From: JAIBJN01 sp963748205
Lineage (GTDB): Bacteria > Actinomycetota > Thermoleophilia > Gaiellales > Gaiellaceae
Length of the DNA stretch: 64,000 nt
Assembly: GCA_963748205.1 (NCBI GenBank)
Contig: CAVVIB010000021.1
Location: 124,001 to 188,000, forward strand
Direction of reading: 5' to 3'
In this document: positions 1-9,778 of the stretch, piece by piece
Layout: every line of letters begins with the position of its first letter
Position numbering within the stretch: the first letter of the stretch is position 1
Program-made: the position numbers and the translations under genes
Notes under the pieces: model-generated
What the model was told of the DNA's origin: nothing
The model's input: the letters and a program-made list of their open reading frames with translations, nothing else
Databases searched by the model: none

Positions 1-349
1 GGCAGTACGCGATCATCGCCGCGGTCGTCGTCTTCCCGTGAGCGCCGCCGACGACGATCGAGCGCCGGAGCGCAACGAGCTCGGCGAGGAACTCGGCGCG
101 GGCACGACCCTGGACCTTGCCGGCGTAGGCGGTCGAGACCACGGCCTCCGTGCCGGCGGGCGGCTCGGGAGGCTCCGGCGAGACGTCGACCGGGATCCCG
201 GCGGCGCGGACGTGCACCAGGTACGGCGTCTCCTTCCGATCCCAGCCGGACACCTCGGCGCCCCACGCGCGCGAGACGATCGCGTAGCCCGAGAGGCCGG
301 CGCCGCCGATCCCGGCAAACCAGAGACGGCGACCGTCAAGCGCGGGCAA
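1..349 (-). CDS. murC: UDP-N-acetylmuramate--L-alanine ligase MurC, N-terminal part (cut by window edge)
   Basis: Reading leftwards from a TTG at 349, the frame gives the Rossmann-like N-terminus of MurC (GIGGAGLS at residues 13-20) followed by the P-loop GGAHGKTTT at residues 101-109. The gene then runs off the window, so the central and C-terminal ATPase and ligase domains are not visible. MurC adds L-alanine to UDP-MurNAc in the cytoplasm, the first step of the peptide stem. The TTG start is chosen because an in-frame stop lies just upstream. It overlaps the murG stop by about 14 bp, as expected for coupled dcw genes. The family is clear from the P-loop and the position after murG. Confidence 0.85.
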   Translation of the reverse strand, partial: MPALDGRRLWFAGIGGAGLSGYAIVSRAWGAEVSGWDRKETPYLVHVRAAGIPVDVSPEPPEPPAGTEAVVSTAYAGKVQGRARAEFLAELVALRRSIVVGGAHGKTTTAAMIAYC

Positions 350-1404
350 GCGACATCAGCTCCTCGGCGACGACCTCGGCCGCATCCGGCTTGGCCAGAG
401 CGCGCATGGCCTTCCCCATCTCCTCGAGCCGGGCCGGGTCTGCGAGCAGCTCGCCGACCTGCCGGCGGAGGTCGAGCTCCGACTCGGGCACGACGACTGC
501 TCCGCCCCCACGCTCGAAGTAGCGCGCGTTCTTTTCCTGGTGGTTCGCGGTCGCGTGCGGATACGGCACGAGGAGCGCCGGCCTCCCTGCTGCGGCCACC
601 TCCCACACGGACCCGCCCGCGCGCGCGACGACAAGGTCGGCCGCGGCGAGCGCCGCACCGAACTCGTCGGTATAGGGCAAGAGGCGGTACTCGGGGCGCC
701 GCGCCTGCTGCTCGAGATCCGGGTAGTCGCGCTCGCCTGCGAGGTGCAGCACCGCCGGGCCTTCCTCGGCGAACGCCTCGACCGCCGCCTCGTTGAGGCG
801 TCGTGAGCCCTGGCTCCCGCCGAAGATCAGCACGACCGGGCCTTCGGCGGGAAGGCCGAACGCCTCCCGCGCGGCCGCGCGGTCCGGCACACGCGAACGG
901 TCGGGGATCGGGCGCCCGACGACCTCGTACTTCGGGCCGTTCAGACCCTCGATCGGAAAAGCGCAAAAAACGCGCTTCGCGAACGGGGCGGCGAGTCGGT
1001 TGGCGAGGCCGAGGTGCGCGTCCGCTTCCGTGAGCGCGGCCGGGATCCTCAGCGTCCCGGCGGCGAGCACCATCGGCCCAGCCGACGTAGCCGCCGCCTC
1101 CGAGGACGGCGTCGGGACGCCGCCGGCGCAGGATGCGCAGGCACGCGGCGGGCGCCACTGCCCCGCGGAGGACGGCGCCGACCGCGCGGAGCGATGCCTT
1201 GCGCGGGATGCCTTCGACCCGGAACGCGTCGAACTCCAGGCCGGCCTGTGCCGCGAGCCGCTGCTCGACCGAGTCAGGCCGACCGGCGAGCGTGACGGAC
1301 GCGCCGCGACGGCCGAGCGCTTCGGCTATCGCGAGCGCGGGCAGAACGTGACCGGCTGTTCCTCCGGCCGCGATCAGGAACTTGGGCGCTGGACTCGGCG
1401 GCAT
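336..1404 (-). CDS. murG: UDP-GlcNAc:undecaprenyl-pyrophosphoryl-MurNAc-pentapeptide transferase MurG (one frameshift)
   Basis: MurG makes lipid II from lipid I on the inner face of the membrane. The N-terminal half starts at ATG 1404 with GGTAGHVLPA at residues 14-23 and reaches GGGGYV near residue 105. The C-terminal half (FGGSQGSRRLNE, then the nucleotide-sugar region ARAGGSVWE and PYPHATANHQ) lies in the neighbouring frame and ends at 336. The switch is at about 1081-1085. Dropping one G from GTCGGCTGGG restores the expected YVAGPMVLAA. Protein similarity is intact on both sides, so a single-base insertion, probably a consensus error, is more likely than a dead gene. Murein synthesis is essential, which supports this reading. 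Confidence 0.88.
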
Positions 1405-2491
1405 GGTTGACCGCGATGTTAAGGAGGATGCCGACCGACGCGAGCCCGACGATCAGGCTCGACCCGCCGTAGGACACGAACGGGAGCGGGATTCCGGTCA
1501 GCGGCGCAAGGCCCATCACCGCGCTGATGTTGACGGCGGCCTGCCCGCAGATGAGCGCCGTGATGCCTGCGGCGAGCAGCTTCCCGAAGGGGTCGCGGCA
1601 GGCGAGCGCGACGTTGAAGCCCGCGTAGCCGAAGATGACGAAGGCGGCGAGGACGGCGACCGCGCCGACGAGCCCGAGCTCCTCGCCGATGATCGCGTAG
1701 ATCATGTCGGTCGAGGCCTCGGGGAGGTAATAGACCTTCTGCACGCTCTCGCCGAGGCCCGTGCCGAAGAGGCCGCCCGAGCCGAGCGCGAGCATCGCCT
1801 GCACGCTCTGGAAGCCGGCGTTCTCGGGGTCCTGCCACGGGTCGAGGAAGCTCAGGATCCGCTCGCGGCGGTACGGCTCGAGCCAGATGGCCGCGAGCAC
1901 GAGCGCCATCCCGGCGAAGCCTGCGCCCATGAGTGTCGAGAGCCGCGTCCCGGCAACGAGCAGGACGGCGCCGACCATGATCGCGATCGCGATGGCGGTG
2001 CCGAGGTCGGGCTCGACGACGACGAGGGCGAGCGCGGTGCCGACGACCGCGCCGATCGGGCGGATCAGCTCGGGGATCGACTGCGGCGCCGGAGTGCGCG
2101 CGAGGTACGAGGCGAGCCACAGTGCGATCGCCAGCTTGGCGAGCTCCGACGGCTGGATCGTCGCCGGGCCGACTTCGATCCAGCGCCGCGCGCCGTTGAC
2201 AGGCTCGGCGAGGACGAGCACGGCCACGAGGAGCGCGAAGCTCCCGAGCAGGAGCGGCGGGACGACGAAGCGCAGGCGACGGTAGTCCGTGCGAGAGAGG
2301 AGCACGAGGGCGGCGACGCCGATGACCGCGTAGATCGCCTGGCGCTTGAGGTAGTAGGCGGGGTCGTCCGCGGCGAGCGCAGCGCGAGCGGAGCTCGCGC
2401 TGTAGACCATGACGAGGCCGAACGCGACCAGCCCGAGCGTCGTGACGACCAGCAGCTGATAGTCGAGCCCGCTGCGGGTGCGGCGGCTCAC
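1274..2491 (-). CDS. ftsW: Lipid II polymerase / cell-division protein FtsW (SEDS family)
   Basis: About 405 residues with roughly ten hydrophobic segments. SEDS landmarks are clear: NGARRW (99-104), PSELAK (114-119), EPDLGT (160-165), the long loop with STDMIYAIIGEELG (260-273) and PFVSYGGSSL (337-346). FtsW polymerises lipid II at the septum together with a class B PBP, here ftsI in the same operon. The GTG start at 2491 overlaps the murD stop (GTGA). The open frame continues about 130 bp into murG with a basic, low-complexity tail after residue 365. A frameshift near the C-terminus that hides an earlier stop is possible, so the exact end is uncertain. Confidence 0.92.
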   Translation of the reverse strand: MSRRTRSGLDYQLLVVTTLGLVAFGLVMVYSASSARAALAADDPAYYLKRQAIYAVIGVAALVLLSRTDYRRLRFVVPPLLLGSFALLVAVLVLAEPVNGARRWIEVGPATIQPSELAKLAIALWLASYLARTPAPQSIPELIRPIGAVVGTALALVVVEPDLGTAIAIAIMVGAVLLVAGTRLSTLMGAGFAGMALVLAAIWLEPYRRERILSFLDPWQDPENAGFQSVQAMLALGSGGLFGTGLGESVQKVYYLPEASTDMIYAIIGEELGLVGAVAVLAAFVIFGYAGFNVALACRDPFGKLLAAGITALICGQAAVNISAVMGLAPLTGIPLPFVSYGGSSLIVGLASVGILLNIAVNHAAESSAQVPDRGRRNSRSRSARARDSRSARPSRRVRHARRSA

Positions 2492-3716
2492 AGCGCCTCC
2501 ACCAGCTCGCGGAAAAGGTCGCCGCGCTCCTCGAAGTCCCGGAACTGGTCGTAGCTCGCGCAGGCCGGTGAAAGAAGGACGACGTCGCCCGTCTCGGCCT
2601 CGGCCCGCGCGTCGGCGACGGCGGTCTCGAGGTCGCGGGAGTTCTGGAAGCGGACGCCCGCCGCGGCGAGCGCCTCGGCGATCTCGTCCGCTGCCTCGCC
2701 GATCAGATACGCACGCGCGACCCCGGACTTCTGCGCGCGACGGGCGAGCTCGGTGAACGACGAGCCCTTGAGGCTTCCGCCGAGGATGACGCGGAGCCCG
2801 GGTGGGTACGCGCCGAGCGCGCGCTCGGCGGCTTCCGGGTTGGTCGCCTTGGAGTCGTTCACCCAGCGGACGCCGTCGACCTCGCGGATGAGCTCCAGCC
2901 GGTGCGGCACCCCGGCGAAGGTCCGCAGCCCCTCGGCGATGGCGGCATCGTCGATGCCGGCCGCCCGCGCGGCGGCGGCCGCGGCGGCGGCGTTCTCGCG
3001 GTTGTGCGCGCCCGGGATCTGCGGCTCGGCGGGCAGCGGATCGTCGGCTGCGAACTCGACGCGGCGGCCGGAGCCCGGCACGTCGCCGAACCCGCGCGGG
3101 ACGACGGCGACGTCGTCGGGGCCCTGGTTCTCGAAGATGCGGAGCTTGGCGGCGCGGTACGCGTCGAAGTCGCCGTGGCGGTCGAGGTGGTCCGGCGTCA
3201 GGTTGAGGAGGACGGCGACCTCCGGCCTGAACGACTCGATGTCCTCGAGCTGGAAGCTGGAGAGCTCGCACACGATCCACGCGTCGTCGGCGAGCGAGCC
3301 GTCGAGACCGGTCAGCGGCCGGCCGACGTTCCCGGCCACGGCGACGGGCCGTCCTGCGGCGCGGAAGATCGAGCCGAGGAGCTCGCTCGTGGTCGTCTTC
3401 CCGTTCGTCCCGGTCACGCCCAGGACGGGGTTGGCGAGCAGGCGCGAGCCGAGCTCGACCTCGCTCCAGACGGTCAGGCTCGCGCGAGCGTGCGGCGGCC
3501 GCGAGGGGTGCCTCGCTCGGGACTCCGGGGCTCTTCACCAGCAGGTCCACGTCGTCAAGGAGCGCGGGGTCTTCCGCGCCGAGGACGACTTCGACGCCTG
3601 CCTCGCGAAGCCTCTCCGGCGTCGAGGCCCTCGTTCCGGTCGACGCCGACGACCCGGACGCCCCGCCGCGCGAGCGCGAGCGCCGCGGCCTCGCCCGAGC
3701 GAGCGAGGCCGAGCAC
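2488..3716 (-). CDS. murD: UDP-N-acetylmuramoyl-L-alanine--D-glutamate ligase MurD (two frameshifts)
   Basis: MurD adds D-glutamate to UDP-MurNAc-L-Ala. The part from 3417 down carries the P-loop TGTNGKTTTSELL and a complete central and C-terminal ligase domain, including ILGGSLKGSSF and LLSPACASYDQF. The N-terminal Rossmann domain (VLGLARSGEAAALALARRGV) is present but split across three frames. It shifts at about 3627 (one G too many in GAGGGCC) and at about 3485. Correcting both gives a continuous MurD. The start is uncertain: GTG 3716 gives a conventional N-terminus, and a CTG at 3743 overlapping the mraY stop is possible. Tight spacing to mraY and the GTGA overlap with ftsW fit one operon. 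Confidence 0.87.
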
Positions 3717-3726
3717 GAGCGCGGAC

Positions 3727-4749
3727 TCAGGAAGCGAACTCAGAGGCGTAGCGGTAATAGAGGACGAAGCCGCAGGCGCACAGGATCGCCGTGACGATCC
3801 AGAAACGGACGGTGATCTTCGTCTCCGACCAGGCCTTCATCTCGAAGTGATGGTGGAGCGGCGCCATCAAGAGGACGCGGCGGCCGAAGCGCTTGAAGCT
3901 GATGACCTGGACGATGACGGAGAGGGCTTCGATCAGGAAGATCCCGCCGATCAGGATCAGCAGGATCTCGGTCTTCGTCATGATCGCGAAGGCGGCCAGC
4001 GCGCCTCCGAGGCCCATCGAGCCGGTGTCGCCCATGAAGACCTCGGCGGGGAACGCGTTGTACCAGAGGAACCCGATCGAGGCGCCCACGAGGCTCGCGC
4101 CGAGGATGGCGAGGTCGAGGTCGACCTGGTCGGCGGCGCCCACCGCGCGGATGGAGGCGAGCGCGGCGACGAGGCTCATCGCCGTGTAGGTGAGGATCGC
4201 GATCGTCGTCGTGCCGGCGGCGAGCCCGTCGATCCCGTCGGTCAGGTTCACGCCGTTCGAGGCGCCCGCGATGATGATGAAGAGCAGGACGTACCAGCCC
4301 CAGGAGAGCGGCAGGTCGATGTCGAGCAGCGGCAGGTAGACGTCCGTCGTGAGCGGCGTGTCGAGCCCGCGGGCGGCGACGAAACCGACGACGACCGTGA
4401 TCGCCCCGAGCCAGATGAGCTTCCAGCGGCCGGAGAGCCCGAGCGACCGCCGGCGCGAGACCTTCGTCCAGTCGTCGACGAACCCGATCGCCGCACATCC
4501 GAGCGTGACGAAGAAGGCCGTCACCGCGGGGACGGTCCGCTCCGAGAAGATCAGGAACGGCACGGCCATCGCGATCATGATCAGCAGGCCGCCCATGGCC
4601 GGCGTCCCCTGCTTGACGACGTGGCCTTTCGGGCCTTCCTCGCGGATCTGCTGCCCGAACTCGTTCTTGCGCAGGAAGTCGATGAACTTGGGGCCGGAGA
4701 GGATGGAGATGACCATCGCCAGGACGCCCGCGAGCAGGACCTCGACCAT
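3727..4749 (-). CDS. mraY: Phospho-N-acetylmuramoyl-pentapeptide-transferase MraY
   Basis: 340 residues with about ten transmembrane helices. MraY transfers phospho-MurNAc-pentapeptide to undecaprenyl phosphate, giving lipid I. The early GTPAMGG motif, FVDDWTKV (the Asp pair), NGVNLTDGIDGLA, MGDTGSMGLGG and the C-terminal MAPLHHHFE are the conserved catalytic and substrate-binding blocks of this family. Length and start match the family. It lies 9 bp after murF and just before murD, the usual order. No defect is seen. Confidence 0.97.
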   Translation of the reverse strand: MVEVLLAGVLAMVISILSGPKFIDFLRKNEFGQQIREEGPKGHVVKQGTPAMGGLLIMIAMAVPFLIFSERTVPAVTAFFVTLGCAAIGFVDDWTKVSRRRSLGLSGRWKLIWLGAITVVVGFVAARGLDTPLTTDVYLPLLDIDLPLSWGWYVLLFIIIAGASNGVNLTDGIDGLAAGTTTIAILTYTAMSLVAALASIRAVGAADQVDLDLAILGASLVGASIGFLWYNAFPAEVFMGDTGSMGLGGALAAFAIMTKTEILLILIGGIFLIEALSVIVQVISFKRFGRRVLLMAPLHHHFEMKAWSETKITVRFWIVTAILCACGFVLYYRYASEFAS

Positions 4750-4758
4750 GCCGGGACC

Positions 4759-6075
4759 CTAAGCCTCCGCGGGGACGACGGCGACGGCCTCGCCGATCAC
4801 CTCGAGGCCCATGGCGCGCGAGCCCTTGACGAGGACGAAGTCGCCGGGTCGAAGAACGGTGCGGAGCGCCGCGAGGCCCTGCTCGACCGTCGGCGCCCAG
4901 CGCGTGACCGGGACGCCGCGGGCGCCTTGCACGTAGTTGCGCGCGAGCGGGCCGACCGCGACGAGGACGTCGACCCCCGCCCGTGCCGCCCCGGCGCCGA
5001 CGTCGCGGTGGTAGGCGGGCGCGCCTGGCCCCAGCTCGGCCATGTCGCCGAGCACGGCGACCTTGCGCGCGTCGCCGGCGCGCTGCTGCAGGTGCTCGAG
5101 CGCGGCGGCCATGGAGAGCGGGTTCGCGTTGTAGCAGTCGTTGATCAGCACGCCGCCCTGCGAGAGCGGGAACTCCTCGCCGCGCAGGCGGGAGAGCTGC
5201 ACGTGCCGCGCGCCCTTCTGGAGCTTGCCCAGCGGGAGGCCGAGGGCGTTGTACGCGGCGATGGCGGCGAGCGCGTTCGTGGCGTTGTAGCGCGAGCCGA
5301 AGCTGAACTCGAGCGTCAGCGGCCGCCCGAAGGCCTCGACGCGGATGCGGGCGCTGCCGTCCTTGGCGGCGAAGTAGCTGAGCCTGACGTCTCCCCCGTC
5401 GCCGAAGCGCGCGATCTCGATGTCGTCGCGGTTCAGGTAGGGCTCGAGGTACGTCTCGCCGGCGGGCACGACGGCGGTGCCGCCGGACGGGAGGCTTCCG
5501 ATCAGCTCGGCCTTCGCCTGCGCGACGCGCTCGACCGTCCCCAGGAGCTCGAGGTGCACCGGGCCGACGCTCGTGATGATCCCGATGTCGGGCTGGGCGA
5601 TCTCGCAGAGCTCCGCGATCTGGCCGAGCCCGCGCATGCCCATCTCGACGATCGCGACCTCGGTCTTCTCGTCGAGCCGGCACAGCGTGAGCGGGAGGCC
5701 GATCTCGTTGTTCTGGCTCCCCTCCGCCACGACGGTGCGCGCGTGCGGTGCGCAGAGCGCGCCGAGGATGTCCTTCGTGGAGGTCTTCGCGGTCGAGCCG
5801 GTGACGGCGACCACCTTCGCGTTCGAGCGCTCGCGCACGGTGCGGCCCAGCGCGCCGAGCGCGCCGAAGGCGTCCTCCGGCACGAGCGCGGCCGAGGCGC
5901 CGGCCTCGAGCGCGTCCTTGACGAAGTCGACCCCTCCCCCGACGGCGACGAAGAGGTCGCCCGGCTCGATGCGCCGCGAGTCGATGGAGACGCCGGTGAC
6001 GCGCTCGGCGCCGCGGTTCCGCTCGAGGCGGCCGGGCGCCAGATCCTCGATCTCGGAAAGGTCGAGCGGGATCAT
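4759..6075 (-). CDS. murF: UDP-N-acetylmuramoyl-tripeptide--D-alanyl-D-alanine ligase MurF
   Basis: 438 residues from ATG 6075, overlapping the murE stop as ATGA. MurF adds D-Ala-D-Ala to complete the pentapeptide precursor. Visible signatures are the N-terminal substrate domain with SIDSRRIEPGDLF, the P-loop region VTGSTAKTSTKDIL, the NNEIGLPLTL segment and the C-terminal block with INDCYNANPLSM. Length matches the family. A longer open frame extends upstream to 6237, but that extension is a shifted reading of the murE C-terminus. Confidence 0.96.
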   Translation of the reverse strand: MIPLDLSEIEDLAPGRLERNRGAERVTGVSIDSRRIEPGDLFVAVGGGVDFVKDALEAGASAALVPEDAFGALGALGRTVRERSNAKVVAVTGSTAKTSTKDILGALCAPHARTVVAEGSQNNEIGLPLTLCRLDEKTEVAIVEMGMRGLGQIAELCEIAQPDIGIITSVGPVHLELLGTVERVAQAKAELIGSLPSGGTAVVPAGETYLEPYLNRDDIEIARFGDGGDVRLSYFAAKDGSARIRVEAFGRPLTLEFSFGSRYNATNALAAIAAYNALGLPLGKLQKGARHVQLSRLRGEEFPLSQGGVLINDCYNANPLSMAAALEHLQQRAGDARKVAVLGDMAELGPGAPAYHRDVGAGAARAGVDVLVAVGPLARNYVQGARGVPVTRWAPTVEQGLAALRTVLRPGDFVLVKGSRAMGLEVIGEAVAVVPAEA

Positions 6076-7558
6076 GCCGCCGCGCCCAGCCTGCGGAGCG
6101 CGTCCCGCGCGACCTCGCGGTCGTCGAACGGGATCGTCCGGTCGCTGAACTCCTGCCCCTGCTCGTGGCCCTTGCCGGCGATGACGACGACGTCGCCCTC
6201 GTCCGCCGTTCGATCGCCATCGCGATGGCCGCGGCACGGTCCGGCTCGACGTCCTCGTCGCCGCTCATGCCGGTGAGGATCTCGTCGATGATCGCCGTCG
6301 GCTCCTCGCTCCGCGGGTTGTCGGAGGTGACGATCGCGCGGTCGGCGAGACGGCTCACGACCTCGCCCATCAGCGGGCGCTTGGCGCGGTCGCGGTCGCC
6401 GCCGCAGCCGAAGACGCAGAGCAGCCGGCCGGTCGCGAGGCTGCGCGCCTCGGCGAGCACGTTCTCGAGCGCTTCCGGCGTGTGCGCGTAGTCGACGAGC
6501 ACCGCGAAGGGCTGCCCCTCGTCCACGGCCTCGAAACGCCCGGGCACGCCGGACAGGTGCTCGACGCCGCGGACGATCGCGTCGTCTTCGATTCCGAGCA
6601 GACGCCCGGCCGCGATCGCCCCGAGCACGTTCTCGACGTTGAACCGCCCGCGGAGGCGCGGCCGCACGGCGAGCCCGGCCGCGCGGAAGCTCGTCGCCGA
6701 GGGGGTCAGCTCGAGCTCGTCCGGCCGGACATCCGCGTCGTCGAGCCCGAACGTGAGCAGCTCGGCGCCAAGGTCTCGGAGCTCGGCGGCAAGACGCCGC
6801 CCGTGCTCGTCGCCGACGTTGACGGCCGCGGGAGGCCGGTTCCCGTCGACGTCCGGCTCGACGAAGAGCCGCCGCTTGGCCTCGAAGTACGCGTCCATCG
6901 TGCCGTGGAAGTCGAGGTGATCCTGGGTCAGATTCGTGAAGACGAGCGCCCGGAAGCGCGTCCCGAGCAGCCGCTTCAGCTCCGAGGCGTGCGACGAGGC
7001 CTCCATGGCGCAGCTCCGGTCGCCGGCGTCGAGCATCTCGCGGTACGTGCGCTGGAGGTCGATGGCCTCCGGGGTCGTGCGGACGACCGCGCGCCGCTCG
7101 CCGCCGATGCGCATCTCGACCGTGCCGAGCAGGCCGGGCCGGCGGCCGGCGGCCGCCAGGATCGAGTAGAGCAGGAACGCGGTCGTCGTCTTGCCGTTCG
7201 TGCCGGTGACGCCTGCGACCTCCAGGTCGCGGGTCGGCCGCCCGTAGAACGCGTCCGCGGCGAGCGCCATGGCCGCGCGCGCGTCGACCACGACGAGCTG
7301 GGGCACCTGGAGGTCGAGCGGGCGCTCGACGACGAGGGCGACCGCGCCGGCGGCGACCGCGCCGGCAGCGAAGTCGTGACCGTCTGCCCGCTCGCCGGGC
7401 ACGCAGACGAACAGCGCCCCGGGCGAGACGGCGCGGGTGTCGTAGGCAAGGTCTGTGACACGAACCGCCGCAGGGTCGATCGTCTCGACCGCGCCGATGG
7501 CCCGGCCGAGGCTCTCGAGATCGATGGCAGGCGGTTCAGGCACGGATTTGCCGCTCAC
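6072..7558 (-). CDS. murE: UDP-N-acetylmuramoyl-L-alanyl-D-glutamate--2,6-diaminopimelate ligase MurE (one frameshift)
   Basis: MurE adds the third stem-peptide residue. The P-loop TGTNGKTTT is at residues 118-126. The motif DNPR (in TSDNPRSEEP) near residue 400 is the signature of enzymes that use meso-diaminopimelate rather than lysine, so mDAP peptidoglycan is predicted. After MAIER at about 6212 the frame shifts, and the expected C-terminus (DEGDVVVIAGKGHEQ, ending LRRLGAAA) continues in another frame to a stop overlapping murF. One missing base explains this. The GTG at 7558 is taken as start; ATG 7602 and GTG 7543 are alternatives. Confidence 0.9.
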
Positions 7559-7711
7559 TTCGCCGCGGCGCGCGTGGTTCTTCCTCAGTCCTGCGTGCAT
7601 TCTGGCGCGGTCCGCGACGGACGCGCGGAGATTCCCTCGATAGCGTTCGTCCTGGGACGCCCCGACGGGGGCCCCCCGCGCGCGCACACGCGCGCGTCTT
7701 ACTCCTTCGCG

Positions 7712-9385
7712 CTACCCGGCGCGGTCGGGCGGGATCTCCAGGTACTCGAGCGCGAACTGGCCGATCTCGGCGAAGGCCGGGGCCGCGACCGTGCCGCCCC
7801 AGATCGCCCCCCTCGGCTCGTCGACGGTCACGAGGACGACGATCTGCGGGTTGCTCGCCGGGGCGAAGCCGACGAAGGACGCGACGTAGCGCGACGTGGA
7901 GTAGCCGCCCGTGGGATCCGGCTTGGCCGCGGTGCCCGTCTTGCCGGCGACCCGGTAGCCGTCGATCTGGGCGGTCACGCCCGACCCCTCCTCGACGACG
8001 CCGCGCAGCATCCGCGTCAGCTGGGAGGCCGTCTGCTCGGAGATGACGCGCCGCGTCTTCGGCTTCGTGCGCTTCTGCCCGACGACGCGGTCGACGAGGT
8101 GCGGCTCGATCCACACGCCGTCGTTCGCGATCGCGCCGTAGGCGGCGACCATCTGGAGCGGCGTCACGGCGATGCCCTGCCCGATGGGCACGTTCCCGAT
8201 CGTCGAGCCGGACCACTCGTCGGGCGGGAGGACGATCCCGCGCGTCTCGCCCGGGTAGTCGACGCCGGTCTTCGCGCCGAACCCGAAGCGCTTGATCCAC
8301 TCCGAGAGCTTCTCGCGCTGGAGCTGGATGGCCAGCGTGATGACGCCGACGTTCGAGGAGTGCGAGAGGATCTGGGCGACACTCATCGTCTGCGTCCCCC
8401 GCGCGACGGCCTCGTGGATCACGCGGTCTCCGACCTTGATCTCCCCCGGGAGCCGGAACTTCGTCGTCGGCGCGACGAGGCCGGACTCCAGCACGCCGCC
8501 GACGGTGACGACCTTGAAGGTCGAGCCCGGCTCATACGTGTCGGTCACGGCGCGGTTGCGCAGGCGCTCCTCGTCCCAGCGGGACACGTTCGGGTAGGTG
8601 TTCGCGTCGAAGCCCGGCTCCACTGCGAGGGCAAGGATCCCTCCGGTGTTCACGTCCATGACCACGGCGGTCGCCGCCTTGGCGGCCCAGTTCGTCCGCG
8701 TCCGCCTGAGGATCTTCTCGACCTGGCGCTGCAGCGAATGGTCGAGCGTGAGCCAGACGTCGCGCCCGTTCTTGACCGGCTTCGAGTCGACGACTTCGAT
8801 CCTGCGGCCGAACGGATCGCGGATCACCGTCTCGGAACCGTCCTTGCCGGCCAGGACCTTGTCGAGCTGGAGCTCGAGGCCCGACAGGCCGGTGTTTTCG
8901 GTGCCCGCGTACCCCACGACCTCGGAGGCGACCGCCTTCTGCGGGTATACGCGGCGCTCCTCCGGATAGAAGCCGATGCCCGGGATCTCCTTGCTCTTGA
9001 GCTCCTCCGCCTTGTCCGGGTCCGCCTGGCGCGCGACGTAGACGAACCCCTTCGAACGGTCCGAGAGCAGCTCATAGAGGTCGCCGGGGTCGAGCTCGAG
9101 CGCGCGCCCGGCCACGATGGCCGCTGCGCGCGCGTCGACGATCTGCCGCGGGTTCGCGTACACGGTCGTCGCCCGCTCGCCGAAAGCAAGCTGCCTCCCG
9201 AGCCGGTCGTGGATCGTCCCCCGGCGCGCGGGGACGGCGCGCTCCTCGCGGTGCTGGCTCGTCGCGATTTGGTCGAGCGCGTGCGCCTTGACGGCCTGGA
9301 GCCAGGCCACCCGCCCGAACGCGGCCAGGAAGAGGAGCGCGAAGACCGCGATCAGCAGACGGATGCGCCTGTTGGCCTGGCGCAT
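7712..9385 (-). CDS. ftsI: Class B penicillin-binding protein FtsI/PBP3 (septal transpeptidase)
   Basis: 557 residues with one N-terminal membrane anchor (about 8-26), a pedestal domain, and a transpeptidase domain bearing the three active-site motifs: STFK (288-291, nucleophile Ser288), SSN (343-345) and KTGT (482-485). It cross-links septal peptidoglycan with the FtsW polymerase encoded downstream. No PASTA domains are visible at the C-terminus. It sits 6 bp after the ftsL-like gene. The 150 bp between its stop and murE contain no recognisable gene. Confidence 0.96.
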   Translation of the reverse strand: MRQANRRIRLLIAVFALLFLAAFGRVAWLQAVKAHALDQIATSQHREERAVPARRGTIHDRLGRQLAFGERATTVYANPRQIVDARAAAIVAGRALELDPGDLYELLSDRSKGFVYVARQADPDKAEELKSKEIPGIGFYPEERRVYPQKAVASEVVGYAGTENTGLSGLELQLDKVLAGKDGSETVIRDPFGRRIEVVDSKPVKNGRDVWLTLDHSLQRQVEKILRRTRTNWAAKAATAVVMDVNTGGILALAVEPGFDANTYPNVSRWDEERLRNRAVTDTYEPGSTFKVVTVGGVLESGLVAPTTKFRLPGEIKVGDRVIHEAVARGTQTMSVAQILSHSSNVGVITLAIQLQREKLSEWIKRFGFGAKTGVDYPGETRGIVLPPDEWSGSTIGNVPIGQGIAVTPLQMVAAYGAIANDGVWIEPHLVDRVVGQKRTKPKTRRVISEQTASQLTRMLRGVVEEGSGVTAQIDGYRVAGKTGTAAKPDPTGGYSTSRYVASFVGFAPASNPQIVVLVTVDEPRGAIWGGTVAAPAFAEIGQFALEYLEIPPDRAG

Positions 9386-9391
9386 GGGGAG

Positions 9392-9778
9392 CTATCCCTT
9401 CTTGGGCGGCTGCAGGCGGAGGTAGCTGCGGTCCTCGGCCCTGACGAGCCCCAGCTGGTCGACCGCGATGCCTTCGATGCGCCCGGCGGCGGCCTTGCGC
9501 GACAGGTCGGTCTCCAGCTCCTGGTGCCGCGTGTCGAGCCGGTTGTACTCCTCGTCGAGCCGCTCGCCTTCCATGTTGAGCCGGAGGACGCCGACGTTCA
9601 GCGCGACGATGCCGGCCAGCAGCGCGGCCATGACGAGGATCCAGACGACGCTGCCGGCCAGGCGAGGCCGGGCAGCCGCCCGCTTTCGAGGGGCGGGACG
9701 CGACTGTGGACGCGGCCGCGGCTGAGCGCGTGGCGCTCGGCGAGGGCGTGGCTCTGCCCGTGCAGCCGCGGTCGCCAT
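9392..9778 (-). CDS. ftsL: FtsL-like septum protein
   Basis: 128 residues with an Arg/Pro/Ala-rich cytoplasmic tail (1-41), one transmembrane helix (about 44-64) and a coiled-coil periplasmic segment rich in Glu/Leu. This is the topology of FtsL/FtsB-type division proteins. Sequence similarity in this family is weak, so the name rests on topology and on its position between rsmH and ftsI, where ftsL is usual. The start overlaps the rsmH stop (TGATG). It probably scaffolds FtsI and FtsW at the septum. Confidence 0.8.
   Translation of the reverse strand: MATAAARAEPRPRRAPRAQPRPRPQSRPAPRKRAAARPRLAGSVVWILVMAALLAGIVALNVGVLRLNMEGERLDEEYNRLDTRHQELETDLSRKAAAGRIEGIAVDQLGLVRAEDRSYLRLQPPKKG

Noticed and set aside
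1382..2554. Long plus-strand open frame opposite ftsW (390 codons)
   Set aside because: It is an antisense shadow of a high-GC gene; its composition (Asp/Glu/Arg/Ala only) has no family features, and ftsW is certain.
2902..6276. Plus-strand open frame of over 1100 codons opposite murD-mraY-murF
   Set aside because: High-GC third-position bias keeps the opposite strand open. The minus-strand genes carry catalytic motifs and this frame has none.
3740..7687. Single 1315-codon minus-strand frame spanning murE, murF and mraY
   Set aside because: Only the first part is MurE; after the frameshift near 6212 it reads the wrong frame of murF and mraY, with no similarity.
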